Positions 1 to 7,371 of a stretch of DNA of 15,037 bases are shown here, piece after piece (within the stretch, counting starts at the first letter, position 1; every line of letters begins with the position of its first letter). The stretch covers positions 1 through 15,037 of the forward strand of contig CAZJFP010000024.1 in NCBI GenBank assembly GCA_964545415.1. Direction: 5' to 3'. The DNA is from CAJBLF01 sp964545415. GTDB taxonomy: Bacteria > Patescibacteriota > Gracilibacteria > Absconditabacterales > Absconditicoccaceae. The translations under genes were made by a program, and so were the position numbers. A model generated the notes under the pieces. That model was not told where the DNA came from. It searched no databases and saw nothing but the letters and a program-made list of their open reading frames with translations.

Positions 1-100
1 GGATTATTCTACTAATTAGTGGATGTTTTTCAATCTCTGCAATCAGTTTGTGAAACTCTGGCAGGATATGATGTTCGGTTTTGGTTTTGAGAAACTTCAT
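1..100 (-). CDS. N-terminal part of a small protein, possibly DUF2103-like (cut by the window edge)
   Basis: An open frame runs from an ATG (complement of 98-100) to the left edge without a stop, giving 33 residues that begin MKFLKTKTEHHILPEF and contain KHPLISRII. The double His followed by a short helix and a PLISRII segment recalls the start of DUF2103, a family of predicted metal-binding proteins (typically RHHI...l...p.v..IIPGR). That match is from memory of the family pattern on a short fragment and is weak. The gene diverges from prmC; the 91-bp spacer holds a tandem microrepeat and a hairpin repeat. Any 5' UTR would run into that repeat, and no Shine-Dalgarno sequence is visible. Confidence 0.4.
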   Translation of the reverse strand, partial: MKFLKTKTEHHILPEFHKLIAEIEKHPLISRII

Positions 101-104
101 GACT

Positions 105-126
105 AAAGATTGAAAGATTGAAAGAT
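105..126. repeat. 8-bp tandem microrepeat
   Basis: The unit AAAGATTG occurs at 105-112 and 113-120, followed by a partial third copy (121-126). It directly abuts the hairpin repeat at 127-161. Similar short tandem units sit in other spacers of this window (4901-4914, 7923-7950, 8847-8874, 14689-14704). Confidence 0.7.
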
Positions 127-161
127 GTTCCGGCTACAATCCGAACCGCCGGAATGACGAA
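127..161. repeat. Dispersed 35-bp hairpin repeat, copy 1
   Basis: The perfect 7-bp inverted repeat TTCCGGC / GCCGGAA flanks a 13-nt loop and is followed by TGACGAA. A second copy of the same length and layout lies at 7964-7998, with the same GTTCCGGCT start and GGAATGACGAA end and a diverged loop. Both copies follow a short tandem microrepeat and stand upstream of a plus-strand gene (prmC here, yidC there). This looks like a REP/MITE-type dispersed palindrome. It has no U-tract, so it is unlikely to be a simple terminator. Confidence 0.7.
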
Positions 162-191
162 ATGGAAAGATTTTATTTTATATATTCAATA

Positions 192-1070
192 ATGAAATTA
201 TCTGAATTATTATGACGCGAGGATTTGAAAGAGAAGTTTGTACTCCAAAAATTCCTTTGTACCTTCCTTTCCTGTTCAAGAGAACAATTGTGGACTGATA
301 TGGACAAGGAAATTTCTGACGAGATTATACAAAAAACACTTGCTGCTTACAAGTCCTATGTCGAAGATAAGAGACCAATAGAATACATTCTTGGTCATGT
401 CGATTTTTTCGGCAGAGAGTTTTTTGTAAATGAAGCGACCTTGATACCACGTCCTGAGACAGAATATATGATCACTGCGGCTACTGAATATATCCAAAAT
501 TGAAAATTAAAAATTGAGAATTGAACATTAGGAGAAAATCTCCTTCTGGATATAGGAACAGGTTGTGGAGTCTTGGGAATTTCTGTGTTGTTGCAGAATC
601 CTGACTATTTTTCTGATGTGATATTCAGCGATTATTTCGAGAATGCCCTTGAGATAGCGAAAAAAAATTATGCGACATTGGTTACAAATTTTTCCTGAAA
701 AGTACAGTTTCTGCATTCTGATTTGCTCGATTTCTTTATTCACGGAAACTGTGAATTGTTAGCTAAGAATACTGTTCTTGTCGCTAATCTGCCGTATATT
801 CCCGAAGATACCTTTGAACAGAATGTCGCTGATAATGTCAAAAAATTTGAGCCAAAACCTGCTTTCGTGGGAGGTGATGACGGGCTTGATTACTATAGAG
901 TCATGCTTAAACAACTCATGGATTTGAAACCAAATCATCTGGTTATGTTTCTCGAGATGATGACCTGGCAGGTGGATATCTTGCGTCAGGAATTCGGGTA
1001 TGTGTTTGAGTTTGAAGAAGTGAAAACGTTCCATTTCAATATCAGGATAGTAAAAGCCCGACTGAAATAG
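192..1070 (+). CDS. prmC: Peptide chain release factor N5-glutamine methyltransferase PrmC (HemK family)
   Basis: This protein of 292 residues is a cytoplasmic SAM-dependent enzyme that methylates the GGQ glutamine of class I release factors. The N-terminal helical domain includes RPIEYILGHVDFFG and LIPRPETEYM. The class I methyltransferase domain has motif I LLDIGTGCG (about residues 118-126) and the active-site motif NLPY (199-202), a variant of NPPY. Four in-frame TGA codons (213, 501, 522, 696) must be read as Gly. The start is the ATG at 192: it gives MKLSELLG and the family's normal N-terminus, whereas starting at the TTG at 225 would remove it. A 28-bp heptamer microrepeat (496-523) encodes an inserted linker just before motif I. 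No Shine-Dalgarno sequence is visible. With UGA reassigned, the expected substrate is RF1. Confidence 0.93.
496..523 (+). repeat. Heptamer microrepeat inside the prmC reading frame
   Basis: Four degenerate 7-mers follow each other: AAAATTG, AAAATTA, AAAATTG, AGAATTG. They look like the AT-rich microrepeats of the spacers but lie within prmC, between the N-terminal domain and motif I. Two in-frame TGA codons arise from the repeat, so it is tolerated only because UGA is a sense codon. Confidence 0.65.
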
Positions 1071-1075
1071 TTGTG

Positions 1076-1103
1076 TTGACTTTTTGTCTAAAATAGATAT
1101 ATA
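1076..1103 (+). promoter_or_regulatory. Candidate sigma-70 type promoter for the gene at 1175
   Basis: A TTGACT -35 box (1076-1081) and a TATATA -10 box (1098-1103) are separated by 16 bp, just after the prmC stop. The predicted start point near 1110 would leave a leader of about 65 nt. AGGA at 1163-1166, 8 nt before the ATG at 1175, is one of the few Shine-Dalgarno-like sequences in the window. Confidence 0.5.
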
Positions 1104-1174
1104 AAAATCCACTTTATTTGGTAGTTTTTTTGTATATGTGATCAAAGAGCAAGTCCCAATATAGGAATGATCTA

Positions 1175-1654
1175 ATGAAATATCATCGTAATGTCGATCA
1201 TACCCCTCTCAAGAACTCCTCTAATCTTCCTACTTTGTCCAATCAATCGAATAAAAATCGCAAAAGGATATTGGAGAATATTAAGGATACTCCTGCTTAT
1301 GAGGTTGATTTTCCTTCTAAGACCTTCAACCAGATTCGCATAAAGGAGATCCCTTATGAATGATACACCTCTCAAGATATCGAAAACTTCTTCACGAGTT
1401 TTGATTATGCTGATGAAGTATATGTCTTTGTGGATACTCCTGCTCGTCCTTATATAGATAAGTATTCTTCTCTCGTTTCTGTTGTTTCTGCCACTTCTCC
1501 ACGAAATAGAGAAACTCTCCATGCAGACCTTTTTCGATACTGTTTGCCTCATGAAATCAGACAACAATATGTTTCCAAAAAAGATCATTTCTTAAGACTT
1601 CAAGCATTACTTGATCATTACGGCAGAAAAATCATTTTTAGGAAAAGAACATAA
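1175..1654 (+). CDS. Hypothetical protein, 159 aa
   Basis: I do not recognise this family. The ORF runs from the ATG at 1175, preceded by AGGA, to TAA, with one in-frame TGA (1361) read as Gly between KEIPYE and YTSQDIENFF. The first 40 residues are polar and rich in Asn, Ser and Lys, and look disordered. The rest is a compact mixed alpha/beta sequence with a hydrophobic strand DEVYVFVDTPARP and a basic C-terminus (GRKIIFRKRT). There is no signal peptide or membrane segment, so it is probably cytoplasmic. It has its own candidate promoter and ends at a strong terminator, so it may be a single-gene unit. The clean frame across the TGA, the ribosome site and the terminator support a real gene. 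Confidence 0.75.
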
Positions 1655-1678
1655 AAAGGTCGGGATTCCCGGCTTTTT
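1654..1678. terminator. Bidirectional intrinsic terminator
   Basis: A G/C stem around GGTCGGG / CCCGGC with a 3-nt ATT loop is extended by A5 on the left and T5 on the right. It works as a hairpin plus U-tract in both directions. It lies between the convergent stops of the 159-aa gene (plus, 1654) and the UDG-like gene (minus, 1706). Confidence 0.85.
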
Positions 1679-1705
1679 CTCTACAAAAATTTCAATGTGG
1701 TGGTT

Positions 1706-2353
1706 TTACACGATTTCCTTGATTCTTGCTATCGCTGCAGGCATGTTTCTCATACCTTGCCCGACAGGGTAAAATACCGGATAGACGTTGTATGTTTTCT
1801 TTTTGATGGATATGATTTCATATTCCTTTTTCTTGTAGTCAGATACTTTGATTGGTTTTCCTAGAAGTATCGAACTTACTTGGTTTCCGAAGGTAATGAT
1901 ATGTTTGGGTTGTAAGATCGCCAATTCTTCGATGGTATATGCTAGGTAGTCTTTGAAAACGTTGTCTTTTAACGGTCTTGCATCCGCTTGGGTACACTTT
2001 GCTAGGTTGGTGATATAGATATTTTTTTTCGCGATATGGAGGTAGAGCGTTTCGGCAAATTCTTCCGTTCGGTCTCCTGCTTTCATGGATTGGATCTGAT
2101 CAAAAATTTTTTTGTCCAAGAGGTTCGCTTCATAAAAAATCTTTCGTACGTTTTTTGTTCAGAGTCGAGGAGCACGGATTCCTTTCCGTCATTTCACAGC
2201 TGAAACGTTTTTCCCGGTCGGATTCATAAACACGAAACAGATGTCAGGATTTTTTGTGCATCCTGCTCCATGAATCGCATACAGCGATTGTTCTCCGTGT
2301 TTTTTTTTGGAGATTTTCTCGATGAGTATATAAGTGATTAAGCTGTAATTTCA
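1706..2353 (-). CDS. Uracil-DNA glycosylase superfamily protein (start unresolved)
   Basis: With TGA as Gly the frame reads YAIHGAGC, PDICFVFMNPTGKN, RAPRLGTKNV, IYITNLAKCTQ, PKHIITFGNQVSSILLGKP and FYPVGQGMRNMPAAIARI. This is the order of family 4/5-like UDG proteins: a loop replacing GEAPG, then the ITN strand, then the FGN/LLG helix, then a C-terminal loop at the HPS position. Two in-frame TGAs follow NPTG, and one more lies before NYSL. The likely role is removal of uracil from DNA, but the motifs deviate and only two Cys are seen, so a 4Fe-4S cluster is not established. The frame is open back to a TAA at 2369-2371, yet it has no ATG, GTG or TTG before conserved sequence begins. An ATG at 2354 lies in another frame. 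The first in-frame ATG (2227) would truncate the fold. A one-base indel is possible. The gene follows the SLH gene by about 15 bp. Confidence 0.75.
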
Positions 2354-2368
2354 TGTTTTTTGGAATAA

Positions 2369-3427
2369 TTATTTGTCTGCTCTCATCAACATCAACATAA
2401 CATATCCTCTTGTTTCTTTGAGGCTAGGATTGTTGTTGCTTATGATTGCTGCGGTTTTGAGTGCAGCGAGATGATTTAAATAATATGGAGTGCCACCATT
2501 ATATTGTCCTCACCAAAGTACTCTAGAAAGAACAGTTCCAAATTCAGCTCTTGTAACTTCACCCTTTGGATTGAAATTGTTGATACCTACTCCCATAAGA
2601 TGAAGTTGGCATGCTTTTTTGATGTATCATTGTAATTCTGCAGATTCATTGGCAATATCATCAAATACGCAATTAGCTCACGTATCTAGCGTCAACCCGA
2701 TTACTTCAATAGCATAGTTGGTCATCATTTTGGCCATATGAGACCTTATCAAATTACCATATATATTTGCTTGTTCGATGGTTGGCATAGTGGTTATGCC
2801 AATAGTATATGCGTATTGATATGCATTATATAATTCATTGTCGTCGTCAGATCAGGTGTTTGTTGTGTTGGAAGATTCAGATCAGGTGTTTGCTAGTACA
2901 ATATTTCCTGTCGATGGTGCGAGACAAGTCCCATCATAGAGGAATGGAGAGAGATCACCGTTTGGACATATATCTTGTGGTAATATATGTTGTTCAGTCG
3001 TGCATGATGAGCTACATCCATCGCCATTGACTATGTTTCCGTCATCACATTGCTCATTTGCTTCTGTAGTTCCATTTCCACACGTGACGCTTCCTGTCGA
3101 TGGTGCAAGACAAGTCCCATCATAGAGAAATGGAGAGAGATCACCGTTTGGACATACATCTTGTGGTAATATGTGTTGTTCAGTAGTACATGATGAGCTA
3201 CATCCATCGCCATTGACTATGTTTCCGTCATCACACTGCTCATTTATAGATATTATTCCGTTTCCACAAATCATTTTTGGTAAGTTTAGATTTGGTGTTA
3301 GCGTTATAGCAAATGTTTTTGAGAAATTTATTACACAACAACAAACAATGAGTACTACACATCATACTATACCCAACATATGGGTACGTGAAGCATTACT
3401 TCTTGCTTTAATGAAAAGATTTTTCAT
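2369..3427 (-). CDS. Secreted CDDGN-repeat protein with C-terminal SLH-like domain
   Basis: This 352-residue protein has a basic N-terminus, then a hydrophobic segment rich in Val, Leu and Cys (about 18-35), which is a signal peptide or anchor. Two near-identical 62-residue units follow, each with CGNG, NEQCDDGN and GDGCSSSC (the Cys-rich DUF4215/Myxococcus-type repeat), then CPNGDLSPFLYDGTCLAPSTG. After a short linker (two NTGS motifs whose Gly is TGA) comes an alpha-helical region with MPTIEQANIYGNLIRSHMAKMM and an SLH-type segment, INNFNPKGEVTRAEFGTVLSRVLW, ending in MRADK. SLH domains typically bind cell-wall polymers, so a surface location is inferred. At least five TGA codons are Gly. 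The ATG at 3427 was chosen because it supplies the export signal. A TATAAT (complement of 3443-3448) lies just upstream and no Shine-Dalgarno sequence is seen. Confidence 0.85.
2905..3270 (-). repeat. Tandem duplication of a 186-bp unit in the SLH gene
   Basis: Two copies offset by exactly 186 bp (2905-3090 and 3091 to about 3270) are nearly identical at the DNA level, for example CCTGTCGATGGTGC and CCATCGCCATTGACTATG. They encode the 62-residue Cys-rich unit twice. The low divergence at synonymous sites points to recent duplication or gene conversion. A shorter repeat, CAGATCAGGTGTTTG, occurs twice just downstream (2848-2892). Confidence 0.9.
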
Positions 3428-3581
3428 GAGTGCAAAAATAAAATTATAAAAGTTTTTAATACTTGATTTTTACACATCTTTCTTTCTTGTTCAATAGGTA
3501 AGTGTGTTTCTACGTTTTATATATCATATAAAAAACATGGTACTATAAAGCATCATTTTTTTTGGGATTGCACAAAAATAC

Positions 3582-3872
3582 TTATAATCCTTCCAGTTTC
3601 CTAGTGAAATACTCTTCCTTGTTTTCAAATTGTATCTTGACTACTACAGATCTTTCCAATACCTCGCTGATTTTTTCTTCAATATATCTCATATTTTCCA
3701 TGTTACTGAAAACGAGCTGAGCGACTTTGCTGATAGTGATGAATTCTATCGTATCGCCCGTTATCCTATTGATGATCAATTTATCTTTTAGTGCGTTCTT
3801 TATCGAAATCTTCTCTATCTTTTCAATGAATTGATCGAGAATATCGTCAAATTTCATTTCGTTTTCTGTCAT
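3582..3872 (-). CDS. Probable separate tau/gamma C-terminal domain of DnaX (96 aa)
   Basis: The ATG at 3872 overlaps the dnaX stop as TAATG, so translation is probably coupled. The sequence has an N-terminal helix (FDDILDQFIEKIEK), a strand pattern around IINRITGDTIEFITIS, and a C-terminal helix-strand RYIEEKISEVLERSVVVKIQF. This matches the C-terminal part of many DnaX proteins, which has a long helix, then GDTL.l, then N..liEEalsEvLGr.v.v. DnaX itself stops early here, so the two ORFs together cover the usual layout. The ORF is in the -1 frame relative to dnaX. It contains no TGA and no membrane segment. The assignment is inferred from pattern and position; a structure prediction would be the test. 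Confidence 0.7.
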   Translation of the reverse strand: MTENEMKFDDILDQFIEKIEKISIKNALKDKLIINRITGDTIEFITISKVAQLVFSNMENMRYIEEKISEVLERSVVVKIQFENKEEYFTRKLEGL

Positions 3873-4879
3873 TATTTGTTTTCGTTTTTCTGTAAATGTT
3901 TATGTAACGCGACTTTGTAGACGATCGTAGGATAAGGATACTGTCTGATGTTTCCTATGATGTCTGTGAATGCTTCAGAGATCTTGGTAGAAAAGTCGAT
4001 ATCCTCCATGAATATCTGATCAATATACATAAGCGTCTGTTTTGCAAAATTATGGAGATCTATTCACTGTCCATGGATCTCATCCACTCTTTCGAAGATG
4101 GTTTTTGCTTCACCAGCTTTTATCAATTCAAGAAAATCCTTGATCAATACTTCAGATGCGACACCAAGAAATTTTGTGATATGCTCTTCGTCGATATTCC
4201 CCAATACGCTTACCTGATCGATATACTTTACTGCATCACGTACGCATCCTTCGGAGATTTTGGCTATCAGCTCTATCGCTGCATCGGTTGAGGTTAGTTG
4301 TTCTTGCTCGACGATTTTTTTGAGATGTTTGCTTATCTCTTGCTTATCGACCTTTTTGAAATTGAATACTTGGCAACGAGAGATGATGGTCTCAGGGACT
4401 TTCTGTAATTCTGTCGTTGCAAGGATGAAACACACGTTATCTCTTGGTTCTTCTATGGTTTTTAATAGTGCATTGAATGCTCATTTACTCAACATGTGGA
4501 CTTCATCTATGACGTATATTTTTTTCTTGAGCTGTGCTGGCGGATATGCTGCTTTATCGAGAATCTCTTCTCTGATATTGTCGACTCCCGTATGCGAAGC
4601 AGCATCGATTTCTACATAATCGAGCGTTCTTCCTTCGTTGATCGTCTGACAGTTGATACAGGTGTTACATGGATTTCCGTCGTGTGGATTCAAACAGTTA
4701 ATCGCTTTTGCCAAGATCCTGGCAGCGGTTGTCTTTCCTGTCCCTCTCGGTCCGAATAAGAGATAATTGTGATGAATCTGCTTGTTTGTGCTCATCTGTG
4801 CTTTCAATATTTCTGTGATGTGTGCTTGTCCGATGATGGTATCGAAGGTCTGTGGACGATATTTGTTTGCTAGAGACAT
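3872..4879 (-). CDS. dnaX: DNA polymerase III subunit gamma/tau, short form
   Basis: This 335-residue clamp-loader ATPase begins MSLANKYRPQTFDTIIGQ, the canonical DnaX start. It shows Walker A GPRGTGKT (43-50), a zinc module C62-C71-C74-C77, Walker B IYVIDEVH (121-128), SKGAFNALLKTIEEPR with Gly133 encoded by TGA, sensor 1 FILATTE, the SRC arginine finger (ISRCQVF), and GCVRDA at the sensor 2 position. A second TGA encodes Gly272. After the third domain it ends with HLQKNENK at TAA, without the usual C-terminal extension; that part appears to be the overlapping downstream ORF. It acts at the replication fork, loading the sliding clamp. The start is the ATG at 4879; upstream is AT-rich with a TATAAT. 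Confidence 0.95.
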
Positions 4880-4900
4880 AAAAAAACTTAGTGAAAAACT

Positions 4901-4975
4901 AAAAGTGAAAAGTGAAAAATGTAGGTGTTTGTTGTGATATCGACTATTATATGTGAAAATCTAATTACGAATTAG
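4901..4975 (-). promoter_or_regulatory. dnaX upstream region: TATAAT, palindrome and microrepeat
   Basis: On the minus strand a TATAAT (complement of 4946-4951) lies about 70 bp before the dnaX ATG. Upstream of it, across the expected -35 zone, is a perfect palindrome, CTAATT acg AATTAG (4961-4975), which could be an operator; no good -35 box is seen. The leader carries the 7-bp tandem AAAAGTG twice (4901-4914). Confidence 0.4.
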
Positions 4976-5006
4976 GTTGTAGTTATTTGATAAAAATTTT
5001 CAATGA

Positions 5007-5038
5007 GAAAAAACTCCGCTGGTGAGCAGAGTTTTTTT
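5007..5038 (-). terminator. Intrinsic terminator of the RNA helicase gene
   Basis: The stem ACTC-c-GCT / AGC-a-GAGT has one mismatch and a GGTG loop. It is flanked by an A-run on the plus-strand left side and T7 on the right, giving a U-tract in either direction. It begins 9 bp after the helicase stop (5047). Confidence 0.75.
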
Positions 5039-5046
5039 GGGTAATA

Positions 5047-6921
5047 TTATCTTTTGAATGATTTCCTTGGTGGAAAATCTTTTTTTCATCCAAAATCTTT
5101 TTTGGCTCCATAACTTTTTCTTTCTCAGAAATCTTTCTTGCTTCAGAAATCCTTTTTAGGTCAGAATGACTTTCTCTCTCAGAATTCTTTTTTAGGGTAA
5201 GAAGCTTTATCTCCATATGATTTCCTTTCTCCAAACTCTTTTTTTGGATACGATGGTCTCTCTCAGAATTCTCTTCTCGGATAAGCAGGCCTTTCTCCGT
5301 ATGGTTTTCTTGGTCCTCTAGAATCTCCTGAAGCATCTTTTGCTCTATTGATGATTGCTTTTTTCCCATGAATGGTCTTGTTGGCAAACGCTCAGGTAAT
5401 TATTTCTGCATTACTTGGTGAAACACTGATAAATGAAAAGTCGTCCATCATTTTGAGATCATCGATATCCCTGCTCTGGACTCCGGATTCTTTGGTGATT
5501 AGTTCGAGCAATGAACGAGCGGTGTACCCTTCTTTTCTTCCCAATGCTACGAACAATCTCTGCTGTCCTCATGAATTTCCTTTGTTTCCGAATCTATTTT
5601 CTCTGGTCTGTTCTACGATATCCTTGTATCTTGTCTGATCAAAGTCGCTTTCGTAATGCATCTTTAATAATGCCGCTACGACGTCGCGAGCGTCACTGTT
5701 TTCTATCAGCTTGTCTGCTATTTCGACATAGTCTTTGTGACTTTCTTTTTTTAAAACTCCTTGGATGTTTTCATTGAGCTTATCTTTTTTCTTTTCGATA
5801 ACTCATTTGATATCAGGGATTTGTCACTTTTTGATATCGACCTTGTTCACTTTCTTGAGATAGGACATCTTGCTGTATTCTCTCGGAGTGATGAAGGTGA
5901 TTGCTGTCCCTGTCTTACCTGCTCTTCCTGTTCTTCCGATTCTGTGTGTGTATCTCTCTGCATTTTGCGGGATCGCGTAATTGATAACATGGGTCACGTC
6001 ATTGACGTCGATTCCTCTGGCTGCGATATCGGTCGCTACCAGGATATTCACTTTCCTGTCTTTGAAACGCTTGAGAAAATGCTCTCTCTGTTTTTGTGCT
6101 AAATCGCCGTGAAGACCTTCAGCGCTATATCACTCGTCATTCAATCTCGATACCAACTCGTCTACATCCGCTTTGGTATGACAGAAGATGATTCCATAAA
6201 AATCCGTTTCCGTATCCATGATCCTGCGGAGCAGCTCAAACTTGTCTCTTTCGCTGACCTCGAAGTAGGTCTGATCCGTATTTTCTCCTTTGTTCTGGGT
6301 GTTTTCCACTTCTATCAATTCATAGTCGCCGATATATTTCTTCGCTATTTTCAAGATATCTTTGGACATGGTTGCAGAAAACAACAAGACTTTTTTTTCT
6401 GGATTTGTTTCCTTGAATATCTTTTCGATATCGTCGATGAATCCCATATCGAGCATTTCATCCGCTTCGTCGAGGATAAAATATTCCAAATATTTCAGAT
6501 CCAATGTCTTGCGATCGAGATGATCCATGATTCTGCCTGGTGTTCCGACGAGGATATCTATTCCTCTTTTGAGCGCTCTGTGCTGGATCTCGTAGGATTG
6601 CTTCCCGTAGATCGCCATCACTTTGAGGCCTTTGTTTCCTTGCAGCGAATCTATCTCTTCCGCAATCTGTGTTGCGAGTTCTCTCGTAGGAGCTAGGATT
6701 AGCGCTTGGACTTTGTTTTTTGGGGTTAATTTCTCAATCAAGGGAATACCAAAAGCTGCAGTCTTACCGGTTCCGGTAGCTGCTTGTCCGATGATATTCT
6801 TTTCTCCTTGGAGCAAGAGGGGAATAACTTTTTCTTGGATGGGAGATGGTGTAACGAATCATTTTTTCGTCAACGCTGCCAATGTTTTTTCTCAGATTCA
6901 AAGATCTATAAATGCTGTCAT
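5047..6921 (-). CDS. DEAD-box RNA helicase (DeaD/CsdA type) with DbpA-like domain and basic FG-rich tail
   Basis: This 624-residue ATP-dependent RNA helicase is likely to act in ribosome assembly or RNA decay. Motifs in order are PSPIQEKVIP (Q motif), AATGTGKT, PTRELA, TPGR, DEAD (ILDEADEMLDMG), SAT, FCHTKADVDELV, ATDIAARGIDV and HRIGRTGRAG. Residues about 448-525 resemble the DbpA RNA-binding domain (LFVALGRKEGYTARSLLELI, then DDFSFISV). From about 528 to the end there is a basic low-complexity tail of repeated KKEFGERKSYG and KKDFG units. About 14 in-frame TGA codons are Gly, six of them in this tail. The chosen start ATG (6921) gives MTAFIDLGIGEKTL, typical for the family. An upstream in-frame ATG at 7080 would add sequence that covers spacer hairpins. 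There is no Shine-Dalgarno sequence. Confidence 0.93.
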
Positions 6922-7037
6922 TGTTTTTTTTGTAAAAATTAAAAAAGTGCTCTCGTTATTCCTTACGTGTCCATTTACATCTATGGTTGTGTTCATAGTC
7001 TTTAATGATAATCGGGTGCACTCTTTGGTAGTCCTGA

Positions 7038-7062
7038 TTGTGCCGACTACGTGTCGGCATAA
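7038..7062. other. Stable hairpin in the helicase upstream region
   Basis: TGCCGAC (7041-7047) pairs with GTCGGCA (7053-7059) around a TACGT loop, and the stem can be extended by about three more pairs. No U-tract follows on either strand, so a terminator is unlikely. An operator or a structured leader of the helicase mRNA is more plausible. Confidence 0.6.
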
Positions 7063-7072
7063 TTTCGACATC

Positions 7073-7094
7073 AATTCCATATACTCATGGAATT
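7073..7094. other. Perfect 8-bp inverted repeat
   Basis: AATTCCAT (7073-7080) and ATGGAATT (7087-7094) flank the 6-nt loop ATACTC. It lies 11 bp from the preceding hairpin, in the divergent spacer. It could be a repressor site or part of a structured 5' UTR. Confidence 0.6.
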
Positions 7095-7236
7095 GCGTCT
7101 CAAGTACACGCCGTAGGACAAGGTAAGAGTGAGAACGCTTTCGTTCATTACGCTATAATTTTGAAATAACAGGTATATACTAAGGAAATCCTTTGAAATT
7201 ACAATGACAAATTGTCAATTACAAATTACGAATTAT

Positions 7237-7264
7237 TTGAACTTTTCTTTGGATATATTATATT
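7237..7264 (+). promoter_or_regulatory. Candidate promoter for frr
   Basis: A TTGAAC -35 box (7237-7242) and a TATATT -10 box (7259-7264) are 16 bp apart. The predicted leader to the frr ATG would be about 100 nt. The region is AT-rich, so chance matches are possible. Confidence 0.45.
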
Positions 7265-7371
7265 GCAAATATGACCTGATTTACTATTATGTTTTAGCTC
7301 GCAGCTTAAAGCTCAAAGCTGAAAGTCAATCATTTCATCACTTCAATATTTTAGCATTTAAACATTTTAGT

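Larger units (their letters stand above)
6922..7371. other. 450-bp divergent spacer between the helicase and frr genes
   Basis: No convincing gene is seen here. From left to right it holds an unmarked helicase 5' region, two hairpins (7038-7062 and 7073-7094), a small palindrome AAGGA aa TCCTT (7174-7185), an AT-rich degenerate repeat around 7209-7235, a plus-strand promoter candidate (7237-7264), and a CTTAAAGCT / CTCAAAGCT direct repeat near 7302-7320 within the probable frr leader. Confidence 0.5.

Noticed and set aside
2809..3449. Plus-strand ORFs opposite the SLH protein gene
   Set aside because: They mirror the tandem repeat on the wrong strand (repeated CRRQIRCLLCW-type residues) and have no features of their own.
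3872..3895. Canonical -1 frameshift signal joining dnaX to the downstream ORF
   Set aside because: The only candidate heptamer is G AAA AAC, not the classical A AAA AAC, and no clear downstream pseudoknot or stem was seen; coupling through TAATG is simpler.
6109..6696. 195-aa plus-strand ORF opposite the helicase core
   Set aside because: It is antisense to the conserved helicase motifs and its composition (Phe/Arg/Ser-rich) is that of a mirror frame.
6922..7080. N-terminal extension of the helicase to an in-frame ATG at 7080
   Set aside because: The added residues match no helicase feature and would cover the spacer hairpins; the start at 6921 gives the usual short N-terminus before the Q motif.
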